This document shows, piece after piece, positions 8,338 to 16,058 of a stretch of DNA of 64,000 bases. The translations under genes and the position numbers were made by a program. The first letter of the stretch is position 1. The number at the start of each line of letters is the position of its first letter. Under the pieces are notes generated by a model. The model did no database searches. It was given only the letters and a program-made list of their open reading frames with translations, and was not told the origin of the DNA. The DNA is from Blautia argi (lineage in GTDB: Bacteria > Bacillota > Clostridia > Lachnospirales > Lachnospiraceae): positions 1,805,501-1,869,500 of the forward strand of contig NZ_CP030280.1 of the NCBI RefSeq assembly GCF_003287895.1. Reading direction: 5' to 3'.

Positions 8338-9747
8338 TTATTTTTTCTGTATTCTATCTCTTTTCCCTGTAGTTTTACACCTAAAATGTGTAGAGGAATT
8401 ATCGGTCATGCTCCTGATTTGTATGTAATAAACAGGCACTAAACACACACATGCTCCCAGCCAAGCTAATGGTGTTGCTACGCAGACACCTATGTATCCA
8501 AACATAGAACATATTAGCATGGTGCTTCCAATGCGCATTACCAGCTCAATGAAACATGCAAAAAACGGGGCAACTGTGTTTTGCATACTCTGTATCGCAC
8601 ATCGATATATTGTAAGTATGCCAAGAAGAACGTAACTTGGAGCTATCCAATACAAATATCCGTTTGAGTAATATCTAATTTCTGCCCCTGGGTTTGCAAT
8701 AAACATTTCTACAATTACATTCCGTAAAAGCAAAATTCCAACACACATAACTATATTTAAGACTTCTGTTTGAACAAGGGCTGCCCGTACTCCCTGGCTA
8801 ATACGCAGCTGATTCCTTGCACCGTAGTTTTGGGAGACATACGCAGATAATGTCGATGACATTGCGTTGTTTACCAGAACAGATATCTGATCTGCTTTAG
8901 TTGCTGCAGTATATCCGGCGATTGCCTGACTCCCCAGACTATTTACCGCACTCTGCATGGAAAGTTGACCAATACACATGACAGACATTTGGAATCCCAT
9001 AGGAAATCCTACCTTTACTAATTGAGAAGCATAAGGCTTTATACCTTCAAAATCTTGTTTGGATAAATGTAATTCTCTAAACTTTTTTACACCGGCAACT
9101 GTACATAAAATAGCCGAAACAAACTGAGACAGCACAGTTGCCCAGGCTGCTCCTGCTATTCCGCTTTTCATCGGAACAATAAACACAATGTCTAATACGA
9201 TATTTAAGATAGAAGAAAATATCAGGCAAAACAGAGGAATTTCGGAATCTCCCAATGCCCGCAAAATGTTAGAAATAGCGTTATAAAAAAATGTAGCTCC
9301 GCTTCCTAACAGAATAATGAACATATAGATATAAGCTTCCTTGTATATATCCTGTGGTGTTTTCATTACCCTTAAAATAGGGTGTGAAAATCCGCAGAAA
9401 AGTGCTGTGATTATAATAGTAAAACCGATACATAAAACTGCTGTTGCAGCAATACACTTTTTCATTCCTTTTTCATCTTTCGCTCCACATTTCTGTCCAA
9501 GACAAATTCCAAATCCATTGGTAATTCCTTGTATAAAACATAAAACAAAGTAGACAATAATACTGGTCGCTCCTACTGCTGCAAGCGATTCTGCTCCCAG
9601 TGTCTGCCCCACAATTACGCTGTCGGCCAGTGTATAAAAAAGCTGAAAAAGATTTCCCCCTATTACCGGGAGCGCAAATCTTAAAATAGAAATGAATGGG
9701 CTTCCAACTGTAAATTCTATAGTTTTTGTACTTTTGGATCGTTTCAT
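8338..9747 (-). CDS. MATE family efflux transporter
   Basis: A 469-residue integral membrane protein with about twelve hydrophobic helices. Its N-terminal pattern, PVIGGNLFQLFYTLADSVIVG, and the middle segment VGFPMGFQMS are typical of MatE domains in the DinF/NorM-like group of Firmicutes. It should export cationic drugs or metabolites using a Na+ or H+ gradient; the substrate cannot be deduced. The gene is monocistronic, closed by a terminator, and divergent from an AraC-family regulator across an 81-bp spacer, so that regulator is the likely controller. Confidence 0.9.
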   Translation of the reverse strand: MKRSKSTKTIEFTVGSPFISILRFALPVIGGNLFQLFYTLADSVIVGQTLGAESLAAVGATSIIVYFVLCFIQGITNGFGICLGQKCGAKDEKGMKKCIAATAVLCIGFTIIITALFCGFSHPILRVMKTPQDIYKEAYIYMFIILLGSGATFFYNAISNILRALGDSEIPLFCLIFSSILNIVLDIVFIVPMKSGIAGAAWATVLSQFVSAILCTVAGVKKFRELHLSKQDFEGIKPYASQLVKVGFPMGFQMSVMCIGQLSMQSAVNSLGSQAIAGYTAATKADQISVLVNNAMSSTLSAYVSQNYGARNQLRISQGVRAALVQTEVLNIVMCVGILLLRNVIVEMFIANPGAEIRYYSNGYLYWIAPSYVLLGILTIYRCAIQSMQNTVAPFFACFIELVMRIGSTMLICSMFGYIGVCVATPLAWLGACVCLVPVYYIQIRSMTDNSSTHFRCKTTGKRDRIQKK

Positions 9748-9758
9748 GATAATCCCCC

Positions 9759-9787
9759 TTGATATTTATTTATGTATCCTTTATATT
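9759..9787 (+). promoter_or_regulatory. predicted promoter of the araC-type gene
   Basis: TTGATA, a 17-bp spacer and TATATT lie about 40 bp before the AraC-family start, within the intergenic region shared with the divergent MATE gene. Confidence 0.4.
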
Positions 9788-9828
9788 AATACCTATATTG
9801 ATAACAAAACATGGATGGGGGTATTAAC

Positions 9829-10860
9829 ATGAAAAAGAGAACTGTGCCTATAAATGAAACAAAAAAAGAATTGGTTGAACACAGTACCTTTTTCTTTCCT
9901 CTTACCGTATCCCACGACGATCTTTTCTCCTTTGAAGAAAAATGTATCCGTTGTCACTGGCATGATGATCTGGAAATAGGAATTGTAAAACAAGGGATTG
10001 TGGAATACCAAATAGCTGAAACATCCTATTTTTTGTATCCCGGAGACGCCATCACGATTAATTCCGATATTCCTCACAGTGCATTTCCTGTACAAAACAG
10101 CCGCGCAATCATCGATACTATCATTTTACAACCAATGTTTCTTTACGATATACCAGGAAACGACCTGGATAGAACTTGCTTCCATCCATTTTTATATAAT
10201 ACCAATATTCCCTGTGTACCGCTGTTTCAGAAAAATTCCTCCGATAAGCTTCTAATAGAAAAGTTGGAGGAAATTATCCGCCTATTTGACAGCAAATCTG
10301 ACTTTTTTCAATTAAAAATCAAGAGTCTTATATTAGACTATTTCTACATGATCCTTTTAAATAACAAAAATAAGCTTAAACTTTTTTCTCCATCAAACCA
10401 GGAGCATTTACGCAAATTACGGATTATGCTTGATTATCTGCATGAACATTATCAAAAACCATTCTCTCTAAATGAACTGGCAAAGCATACCGCAATGTCA
10501 AAAGAAACCTGTTGTAGAATTTTTAAGCACATGACAGGCGTCACCATTTCGCAATACTTGACAGATTATCGCATTACGCAGAGTTTAAAATACTTATGTG
10601 ATGGTAACTATTCCATTGCCAACGTTTCTGCACTTTGCGGTTTTAGCAGCCAAAGTCGATATGCCAAAGCCTTCCGTTTGAAAATAGGATGTAACCCAGG
10701 AAAATACCTCCACTCCGACTTTAATATCATAAAAAATCACTGTAATTCAGAACCCTGTATTGATTTTGTATCCGTTCTGTTAAAAATTTATGCTGGAAGG
10801 TTTACTGTAATCCGCAACGATTTTTCATCCCTTGTTTCCGCAAGAATTTTCCCTTTGTGA
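9829..10860 (+). CDS. AraC family transcriptional regulator, cupin sensor domain
   Basis: About 343 residues. The N-terminal half is a cupin-like ligand pocket (HWHDDLEIGIVKQG, YFLYPGDAITINSDIPHSAF); the C-terminal half has two helix-turn-helix units (SLNELAKHTAMSKETCCRIFK and IANVSALCGFSSQSRYAKAF) ending in the AraC signature RLKIGCNPGKY. ATG 9829 is preferred over 9811 because the GGGGG between them gives normal spacing. It is divergent from the MATE gene. About 45 residues after the usual family end run into the 3' end of the convergent histidine kinase gene (73-bp overlap), hinting that the natural stop was lost or an indel lies near 10,720-10,750. Confidence 0.85.
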   Translation: MKKRTVPINETKKELVEHSTFFFPLTVSHDDLFSFEEKCIRCHWHDDLEIGIVKQGIVEYQIAETSYFLYPGDAITINSDIPHSAFPVQNSRAIIDTIILQPMFLYDIPGNDLDRTCFHPFLYNTNIPCVPLFQKNSSDKLLIEKLEEIIRLFDSKSDFFQLKIKSLILDYFYMILLNNKNKLKLFSPSNQEHLRKLRIMLDYLHEHYQKPFSLNELAKHTAMSKETCCRIFKHMTGVTISQYLTDYRITQSLKYLCDGNYSIANVSALCGFSSQSRYAKAFRLKIGCNPGKYLHSDFNIIKNHCNSEPCIDFVSVLLKIYAGRFTVIRNDFSSLVSARIFPL

Positions 10861-12011
10861 GACTCTACCGTAGCTGCTGCAATCGAAAGTCCTAAACCAT
10901 ATCCGCCGGTCTGGGAATTTCTGGAAGCATCTGTACGGTAAAACCGGTCAAATAAATGGGGAATCTGTTCTTTGGAAATAAATTCTGTTGTATTAAAAAC
11001 AGACAGGCAGATACGGTTTTTCTTCTTTTCCAAAGTAACAGAAATCTGCCCATTTATGTTGGTATATTTTACTGCATTGTCAAGAAGAATCGTTATGAGA
11101 CCACGGATTGCTTTTTCATCACCCTTCATGGAAATCATTGGTTCAATGGTGCTTGTTAAACTTTTTTCCTGTATCTTTGCCGGAGCCTGGAAGGTATGAC
11201 ATACTTCTTCCACCATATCGGATAGCGGAAATTCTATTTTTCTAAAACTGTTCTGCCCTTCCTCCATACGGGAAAGCATGACAAGGGTATTGGTCAGGTC
11301 TGCAAGCCGTTTTGTCTGTCCCTGGATATCCTGCAGCCATTCATTTTCCCCAAAGTCCATTTCCAAAACCTCGGTATCAGCTTCAATAATCGTCAATGGG
11401 GTTTTTAATTCATGTCCTGCATCGGTAATAAAACGTTTCTGTTTCTCATAATTATCAGAGAATGGCTTTACAATACGGGCAGATAAATAAACCATTAAAA
11501 TAAACACAGATAAGAGCCCAATGCCGGATACACCAAATGTTGTCAGCAAAAAGTTCTGGAAATTGTCTAATTGCCGCCTGCAATCCAGGAAAATAATACG
11601 TACTTCCCCATTGGAAGAACATCTCCAATACCGGTAATCCTCCAAAAATCCTTTTTCTGTTTCTTTTTCCCAAACTTCTGAAGCATATTCCATTGCTTTT
11701 GCTGTATCAATGGACACTATCTTTGAAGTATCTGTTAAAATGATGTCACCATTTTCATTAAGTAAAACAGAAAAAAATCTGGACTCATAAGGAATTTCCG
11801 GTGACATTCCAGGCCGGTCATCTTTTCTGTTTCCTGGGAATTTTTGCGGGAATTTTCCTGCATTTTCCTCCAGAATTTCGAGAACCCGATCAGCATCTTC
11901 CACGACTTTCCTGTAATTTAAAATGCCTACGATTCCTCCAATCACAAAAAGAACGAAAAAAAGTGAAGCCATAGATGCAGCAATTAATTTGATACGAAGT
12001 TTTTTGATCAT
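10788..12011 (-). CDS. sensor histidine kinase, OmpR-partner type
   Basis: A 407-residue membrane kinase. Transmembrane helices at about 8-31 and 153-176 flank an extracytoplasmic sensor of about 120 residues with a proline- and charge-rich stretch (FPGNRKDDRPGMSPEIP). The dimerisation domain carries the phospho-acceptor His200 in DAGHELKTPLT; the ATPase domain shows the N box (LLDNAVKYTN) and G boxes (FDRFYRTDAS, GGYGLGLSI). The ATG at 12009-12011 overlaps the regulator stop by 4 bp, so the pair is coupled. The external sensor and the shared operator before the HtrA operon suggest it monitors the envelope. Confidence 0.9.
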   Translation of the reverse strand: MIKKLRIKLIAASMASLFFVLFVIGGIVGILNYRKVVEDADRVLEILEENAGKFPQKFPGNRKDDRPGMSPEIPYESRFFSVLLNENGDIILTDTSKIVSIDTAKAMEYASEVWEKETEKGFLEDYRYWRCSSNGEVRIIFLDCRRQLDNFQNFLLTTFGVSGIGLLSVFILMVYLSARIVKPFSDNYEKQKRFITDAGHELKTPLTIIEADTEVLEMDFGENEWLQDIQGQTKRLADLTNTLVMLSRMEEGQNSFRKIEFPLSDMVEEVCHTFQAPAKIQEKSLTSTIEPMISMKGDEKAIRGLITILLDNAVKYTNINGQISVTLEKKKNRICLSVFNTTEFISKEQIPHLFDRFYRTDASRNSQTGGYGLGLSIAAATVESHKGKILAETRDEKSLRITVNLPA

Positions 12012-12686
12012 GACGGATTCTCCTCCAGTGAATATCCTGCGTTTCTTGTGGCTTTGATTTGGATATCTGCGTGGAGGGCAGATAATTTTTTCCTCAGATA
12101 AGAAATATAAACCCATACCACATTGATTTCTGCTTCACTGTCATATCCCCATATTTTTTCCAGGAAACGTTCCGAGGAAATGAGCTGGTGAGGATTGCAC
12201 ATCAAAAGCTCCAGCATTTGAAACTCTTTGTTCGCAAGGCGGAAACTTCCTTTTGCAGTAGAAAGTTCAAAAGTAGCCCGGTCTAGCGTTACATTTCCCA
12301 TAGTTAGTTTTGAGTTTACCTGTGCGGCTTGTGTTCTTGTGATGGCACGGATTCTTGCCAGAAGTTCTTTAGAATGAAAAGGTTTTGCCAGATAATCATT
12401 GGCTCCGGCATCCAGCCCTTCCACCTTATCATCTACTTCTGATTTTGCTGTCAATAATAGAATCGGGATGAGATTTCCCTTTTCCCTGACTCTTTTTAAT
12501 ACAGTAAGGCCATCTACCTTGGGCATCATAATGTCTAAAGATTACCCCGTCATAATTATCCATTTCCAGATAATCCAATGCACTTTGACCATCATAAACT
12601 GCATCTACAGAATAATTATTTCTTTCCAAAATTGCCACTAGTGCTTTCGATAATGCTTTTTCATCTTCTGCCAATAATAACCGCAT
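12008..12686 (-). pseudogene. OmpR family response regulator, single-base frameshift
   Basis: The receiver start (LLLAEDEKALSKALVAIL) and the rest (MMPKVDGLTVLKRV, LLLTAKSE, DYLAKPF, winged-helix NKEFQMLELLMCNP and DVDVWVYISYLRKKL-like end) lie in two frames. They join perfectly if one base is removed from AAA at 12537-12539, restoring VILDIMMPKVDG with the phospho-Asp. The restored protein is about 225 residues. Start: ATG at 12684-12686 after GGAGGAG. The TAAGGT-type direct repeat upstream suggests autoregulation. Since the kinase is intact, the indel may be a sequencing error. Confidence 0.85.
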
Positions 12687-12762
12687 TGTATATGCTCCTC
12701 CTCATTACACTTTTTCAACCTCATCATCAAATAAATCTATTTCTTTTAAAAATAAATGTAGA

Positions 12763-12779
12763 ACCTTAATTATAACTTA
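12763..12779 (-). promoter_or_regulatory. predicted OmpR-type operator before the response regulator
   Basis: On the minus strand TAAGTT and TAAGGT are spaced 11 bp, followed after 8 bp by TATTTT, a possible -10. The layout matches the operator before the HtrA operon. The rest of the 12,690-12,840 spacer shows only AT-rich sequence. Confidence 0.55.
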
Positions 12780-12846
12780 AAAACACCATTGATATGGCAT
12801 ATTATATCTTAAGCAAAAAAATTTTTCCAGTTTTTTAACTTTCCTA

Positions 12847-12875
12847 TTGACACCCATATCAATCAGTGTTAATAT
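12847..12875 (+). promoter_or_regulatory. strong promoter of the T-box/trpB transcript
   Basis: TTGACA, a 17-bp spacer and TAATAT, an almost perfect sigma-A promoter placed about 20 bp before the T-box leader. Confidence 0.8.
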
Positions 12876-12889
12876 CATGTCAATTCAAT

Positions 12890-13203
12890 ATGATAAACTG
12901 TTGAAGCGGAGATAACGGCAATGACGCCTTTACAGAGAGCCTGTGTTGCTGAGAGTCAGGTGAGAAACAAGTTGTCAAATGGACCGCTGAGGGTGCAGTC
13001 AAAAGTGTATATTTATTTACACCTAGTATTCTGCAACGTGTAGGCATACGTAAGTTGCCGGGGATATGTTGGTATCCTGCTAAGCGCATAGGAGTAATCC
13101 TATGAATCAAGGTGGTACCGCGGATAGTGTCGTACTGTATATATTTGTACGTGATTCGTCCTTGACAGATTGTTGTATTCTGTCAGGGATTTTTTTATTT
13201 TTC
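12890..13203 (+). promoter_or_regulatory. T-box riboswitch, tryptophan specifier
   Basis: The leader has the hallmark T-box AAGGTGGTACCGCGG at 13109-13123 followed by an intrinsic terminator. Stem I shows the apical ACAGAGAG segment near 12938-12948, and a base stem GCGG/CCGC (12905-12908 with 12984-12987) enclosing a loop with the specifier TGG at 12980-12982 followed by A. A second stem pairs GGCAA with TTGTC. Uncharged tRNA-Trp should pair with UGG and, through its CCA end, with the T-box bulge, stabilising the antiterminator. The downstream gene encodes a tryptophan synthase beta chain, in agreement with the specifier. Confidence 0.92.
13160..13203 (+). terminator. T-box regulatory terminator
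   Basis: CCTTGACAGA pairs with TCTGTCAGGG (10 bp, one wobble), followed by ATTTTTTTATTTTT. It is the terminator arm competing with the T-box antiterminator at 13109-13123. Confidence 0.85.
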
Positions 13204-13264
13204 AGATTCCTGGTTCAGGATAAAAACCAAGTGAAGTTTTCTTTATTACGAGGAGGCGAATATC

Positions 13265-13309
13265 ATGTTATTAACCAAACGATGGCGTCGAATGATTGTA
13301 CAGAAATAG
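13265..13309 (+). CDS. 14-codon leader ORF with one Trp codon
   Basis: After the T-box terminator and before trpB, AGGAGG at 13251-13256 stands at good spacing before an ATG that opens MLLTKRWRRMIVQK and a TAG stop. The peptide is basic and has a single Trp at codon 7. No terminator hairpin follows it, so classical attenuation is not evident. It could serve translational coupling or control of trpB, whose own ribosome binding site begins 36 bp later, or be a relic of another gene. Confidence 0.5.
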   Translation: MLLTKRWRRMIVQK

Positions 13310-13357
13310 TAAAGCAACTCAAAACACATAACCAGCATTTATTTGGAGGTAATGACT

Positions 13358-14740
13358 ATGAAAAATGAAAAAATCCCCTACAAAATCTATCTGAATGAAT
13401 CCGAGATGCCAAAAGCATGGTACAATCTGCGTGCTGATATGAAACAAAAACCGGCGCCATTATTAAATCCTGGCACACACCAACCGATGAAAGCCAAAGA
13501 ACTGGTAGGTGTATTCTGTGAGGAACTGATTGCACAGGAACTTGACAATGATACTGCTTACTTTGAAATTCCGGAAGAAATTCGATCATTCTATAAAATG
13601 TATCGTCCATCTCCTCTTGTTCGTGCTTACTGTCTGGAGGAAAAGCTAGGAACTCCTGCAAAAATCTATTACAAATTTGAAGGAAATAACACCAGTGGCA
13701 GCCATAAACTAAACTCAGCTATTGCACAGGCTTATTACGCTAAAAAACAGGGACTTAAAGGAGTGACCACAGAAACCGGAGCCGGTCAATGGGGTACTGC
13801 CCTTTCCATGGCTTGTTCCTACTTTGATCTTGACTGTAAAGTATATATGGTAAAATGCTCTTATGAGCAAAAACCTTTCCGACGTGAAGTCATGCGCACA
13901 TACGGTGCATCAGTGACACCATCTCCTTCCATGGAAACAGAAGTTGGAAGAAAGATTCTTGCAGAACATCCGGGAACTACCGGAAGCCTCGGCTGTGCCA
14001 TCTCTGAAGCTGTAGAAAAAGCTGTAACAAGCGATGGTTACCGGTATGTGTTAGGCAGCGTTCTTAATCAGGTACTTCTGCATCAATCTGTGATTGGTTT
14101 GGAAACCAAAGCTGCACTCGATAAATTCAATATTAAGCCGGATATTATCATTGGATGTGCTGGCGGCGGGTCTAATCTTGGTGGTCTGATCGCACCATTT
14201 ATGGGAGAAAAACTTCGTGGAGAAGCAGATTACCGTATCATAGCTGTCGAACCAGCATCTTGTCCTAGTTTTACCAGAGGTATATATGCCTACGACTTTT
14301 GTGACACAGGTATGGTATGCCCACTTGCAAAGATGTATACTCTTGGCAGTGACTTTATCCCTTCTGCGAACCACGCAGGTGGTCTTCGCTATCATGGCAT
14401 GAGTTCTACTCTATCGGAGCTTTACCATCAGGGACTTATGGAAGCAACCAGTGTAAAACAGACGGAAGTCTTTGAAGCAGCCGAGTACTTTGCCCGAGTA
14501 GAAGGAATCTTGCCTGCACCGGAAAGTTCCCATGCGATACGTGTTGCTATTGATGAAGCATTGAAATGCAAAAATAACGGGGAAGAAAAAACAATTGTAT
14601 TTGGTCTTACAGGCACCGGATATTTTGATATGGTTGCATATGAAAAATTCCACGATGGCGATATGGACGATTACATCCCATCTGATGAGGAACTGGCTGT
14701 TTATCGCAACAAACTTCCTATAGTGGCAGTAAAATCCTGA
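13358..14740 (+). CDS. trpB: TrpB2-type tryptophan synthase beta chain-like PLP enzyme
   Basis: A 460-residue fold-type II PLP enzyme of the TrpB2 subgroup, which is longer than classical TrpB and usually found without TrpA. The PLP lysine is Lys117 in TSGSHKLNSA; the phosphate-binding loop is GCAGGGSNLGG near residue 263. N-terminal features (RPSPLVRA, YYKFEGNN) match TrpB2. It condenses indole with serine to tryptophan. Start 13358 is chosen because GGAGG lies eight bases upstream; two earlier in-frame starts sit on or beside the GGAGG. No trpA or other trp gene is near, so it may use scavenged or bacterially released indole. The Trp T-box confirms its role. Confidence 0.92.
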   Translation: MKNEKIPYKIYLNESEMPKAWYNLRADMKQKPAPLLNPGTHQPMKAKELVGVFCEELIAQELDNDTAYFEIPEEIRSFYKMYRPSPLVRAYCLEEKLGTPAKIYYKFEGNNTSGSHKLNSAIAQAYYAKKQGLKGVTTETGAGQWGTALSMACSYFDLDCKVYMVKCSYEQKPFRREVMRTYGASVTPSPSMETEVGRKILAEHPGTTGSLGCAISEAVEKAVTSDGYRYVLGSVLNQVLLHQSVIGLETKAALDKFNIKPDIIIGCAGGGSNLGGLIAPFMGEKLRGEADYRIIAVEPASCPSFTRGIYAYDFCDTGMVCPLAKMYTLGSDFIPSANHAGGLRYHGMSSTLSELYHQGLMEATSVKQTEVFEAAEYFARVEGILPAPESSHAIRVAIDEALKCKNNGEEKTIVFGLTGTGYFDMVAYEKFHDGDMDDYIPSDEELAVYRNKLPIVAVKS

Positions 14741-14777
14741 AAACCTGATCTGTTCGTTATATGTATCCTTAATATGA

Positions 14778-14834
14778 ACAAATGCATTCATAACAGAGTG
14801 GAATTATTTCTGCTCTCAAAATGAATGCATTTGT
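14778..14834. terminator. bidirectional stem-loop between trpB and dapL
   Basis: ACAAATGCATTCA and TGAATGCATTTGT form a perfect 13-bp stem enclosing a shorter inner hairpin, between the convergent trpB and dapL genes. T-rich sequence follows on the plus strand. A shared terminator is the simplest reading. Confidence 0.6.
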
Positions 14835-14844
14835 CTTTTCATTA

Positions 14845-16032
14845 TTATTTTGAAAATAACGTTACAATCCTTTCTGCCGCTTCTTTTGTATCCTCCGGTG
14901 AACCAAATGTTGAAAAACGAAAATACCCTTCTCCCGCTGCGCCGAATCCTTCTCCCGGGGTTCCCACAACCTGTATTTTATGTAATAAGTAGTCAAAAAA
15001 TTCCCAACTTTTCATTCCCTTCGGACACCGCATCCAGATATACGGCGCATTCTTACCACCGCAATACCAGATTCCAATCTGATCAAGTGCTTTCATCAAT
15101 ATCTTTGCATTTCTCTTATAAATCTGAATATTTTCGTGAATCTGTCTTTGTCCTTCTTCTGTGAAGACTGCTGCCCCACCTTTCTGAATGATGTAAGACA
15201 CACCGTTCGTTTTTGTTGTACGATTTCGTATCCACATTTCATTTAGGTTCATACCATTGCGTTTCAAAGCTTTTGGTATTACCGTATATCCAAGTCTGGT
15301 ACCTGTAAAACCAGCCGTCTTAGACAATGAACATATTTCAATCGCACATGTTTTTGCTCCATCCAGTTCAAAAATGCTGTGGGGAAGTGTCTCATCCTCA
15401 ATGAAAGCTTCGTATGCCGCATCGAATAGAATAACCGAACCGTTCTCGTTTGCAAAATCTACCCATGCTTGAAGTTGTTCACGTGAGAAAACTGCTCCGG
15501 TAGGATTGTTAGGTGAACATATATATAATAAATCAGCCTTTATATCTTCACCTGGCTCTGGTAAAAAGTTATTTTCTTCTGAAGAAGAAAGGTGCACAAT
15601 CTTCCTTCCAGCCATTACATTCGCATCCACATATGCCGGGTAAGCCGGCTCAATTACCAAAGCAGAACTGGAGCGTTCAAATAAATCTAAAATATCTCCA
15701 AGTTCATCACTTGCTCCACTGGAAACGAACACCTCATCTGCTGATAAAGAAACGCCTCTTTTTTCATAATGCTCTGCTATCTTTTCTCTCAAGAAAGAGG
15801 CGCCGCATTCCGGCATATATCCATGAAAACTGCTTTTTGAAGCCTGATCGTCCACTGCCTCATGCAACGCCCGGATCACAGCATCGCACAATGGCAGTGA
15901 AACGTCTCCAATCCCCATTCTTAAAAGCTTTGTCCCAGGATGCTGTTCTACATAAGCCTTCGTCTTCTGAGCAATATTGTAAAAAAGATAGGAATCTTTC
16001 AATTCGCTGTAATACTTGTTTGGTCTGATCAT
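14845..16032 (-). CDS. dapL: LL-diaminopimelate aminotransferase
   Basis: A 395-residue fold-type I aminotransferase. Signatures: SSGASDELGDIL, CSPNNPTGAVF, FDAAYEAFI and the PLP lysine Lys238 in CSLSKTAGFTGTRLGY, plus NRTTKTNGVSY and FRFSTFG, all typical of DapL. It converts tetrahydrodipicolinate to LL-diaminopimelate with glutamate as amino donor, a one-step bypass for lysine and peptidoglycan precursor synthesis. The start is the ATG at 16030-16032, eight bases after AGGAGG. It is the last gene of the nitrogen operon, 26 bp after carB; a glutamate-using enzyme fits a cluster of amino-group donors. Confidence 0.92.
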   Translation of the reverse strand: MIRPNKYYSELKDSYLFYNIAQKTKAYVEQHPGTKLLRMGIGDVSLPLCDAVIRALHEAVDDQASKSSFHGYMPECGASFLREKIAEHYEKRGVSLSADEVFVSSGASDELGDILDLFERSSSALVIEPAYPAYVDANVMAGRKIVHLSSSEENNFLPEPGEDIKADLLYICSPNNPTGAVFSREQLQAWVDFANENGSVILFDAAYEAFIEDETLPHSIFELDGAKTCAIEICSLSKTAGFTGTRLGYTVIPKALKRNGMNLNEMWIRNRTTKTNGVSYIIQKGGAAVFTEEGQRQIHENIQIYKRNAKILMKALDQIGIWYCGGKNAPYIWMRCPKGMKSWEFFDYLLHKIQVVGTPGEGFGAAGEGYFRFSTFGSPEDTKEAAERIVTLFSK

Positions 16033-16058
16033 TTTATTTTCCTCCTTGTAGAATTCTT

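Noticed and set aside
12980..12982. Specifier codons other than TGG in the T-box loop
   Set aside because: Frame-shifted triplets such as AAT or GGA do not match the base-stem geometry as well and would not agree with the trpB gene downstream.
13102..13368. An 88-codon plus-strand frame across the T-box and its terminator
   Set aside because: It begins inside the T-box antiterminator and runs through the terminator; no family signal. The T-box explains the sequence.
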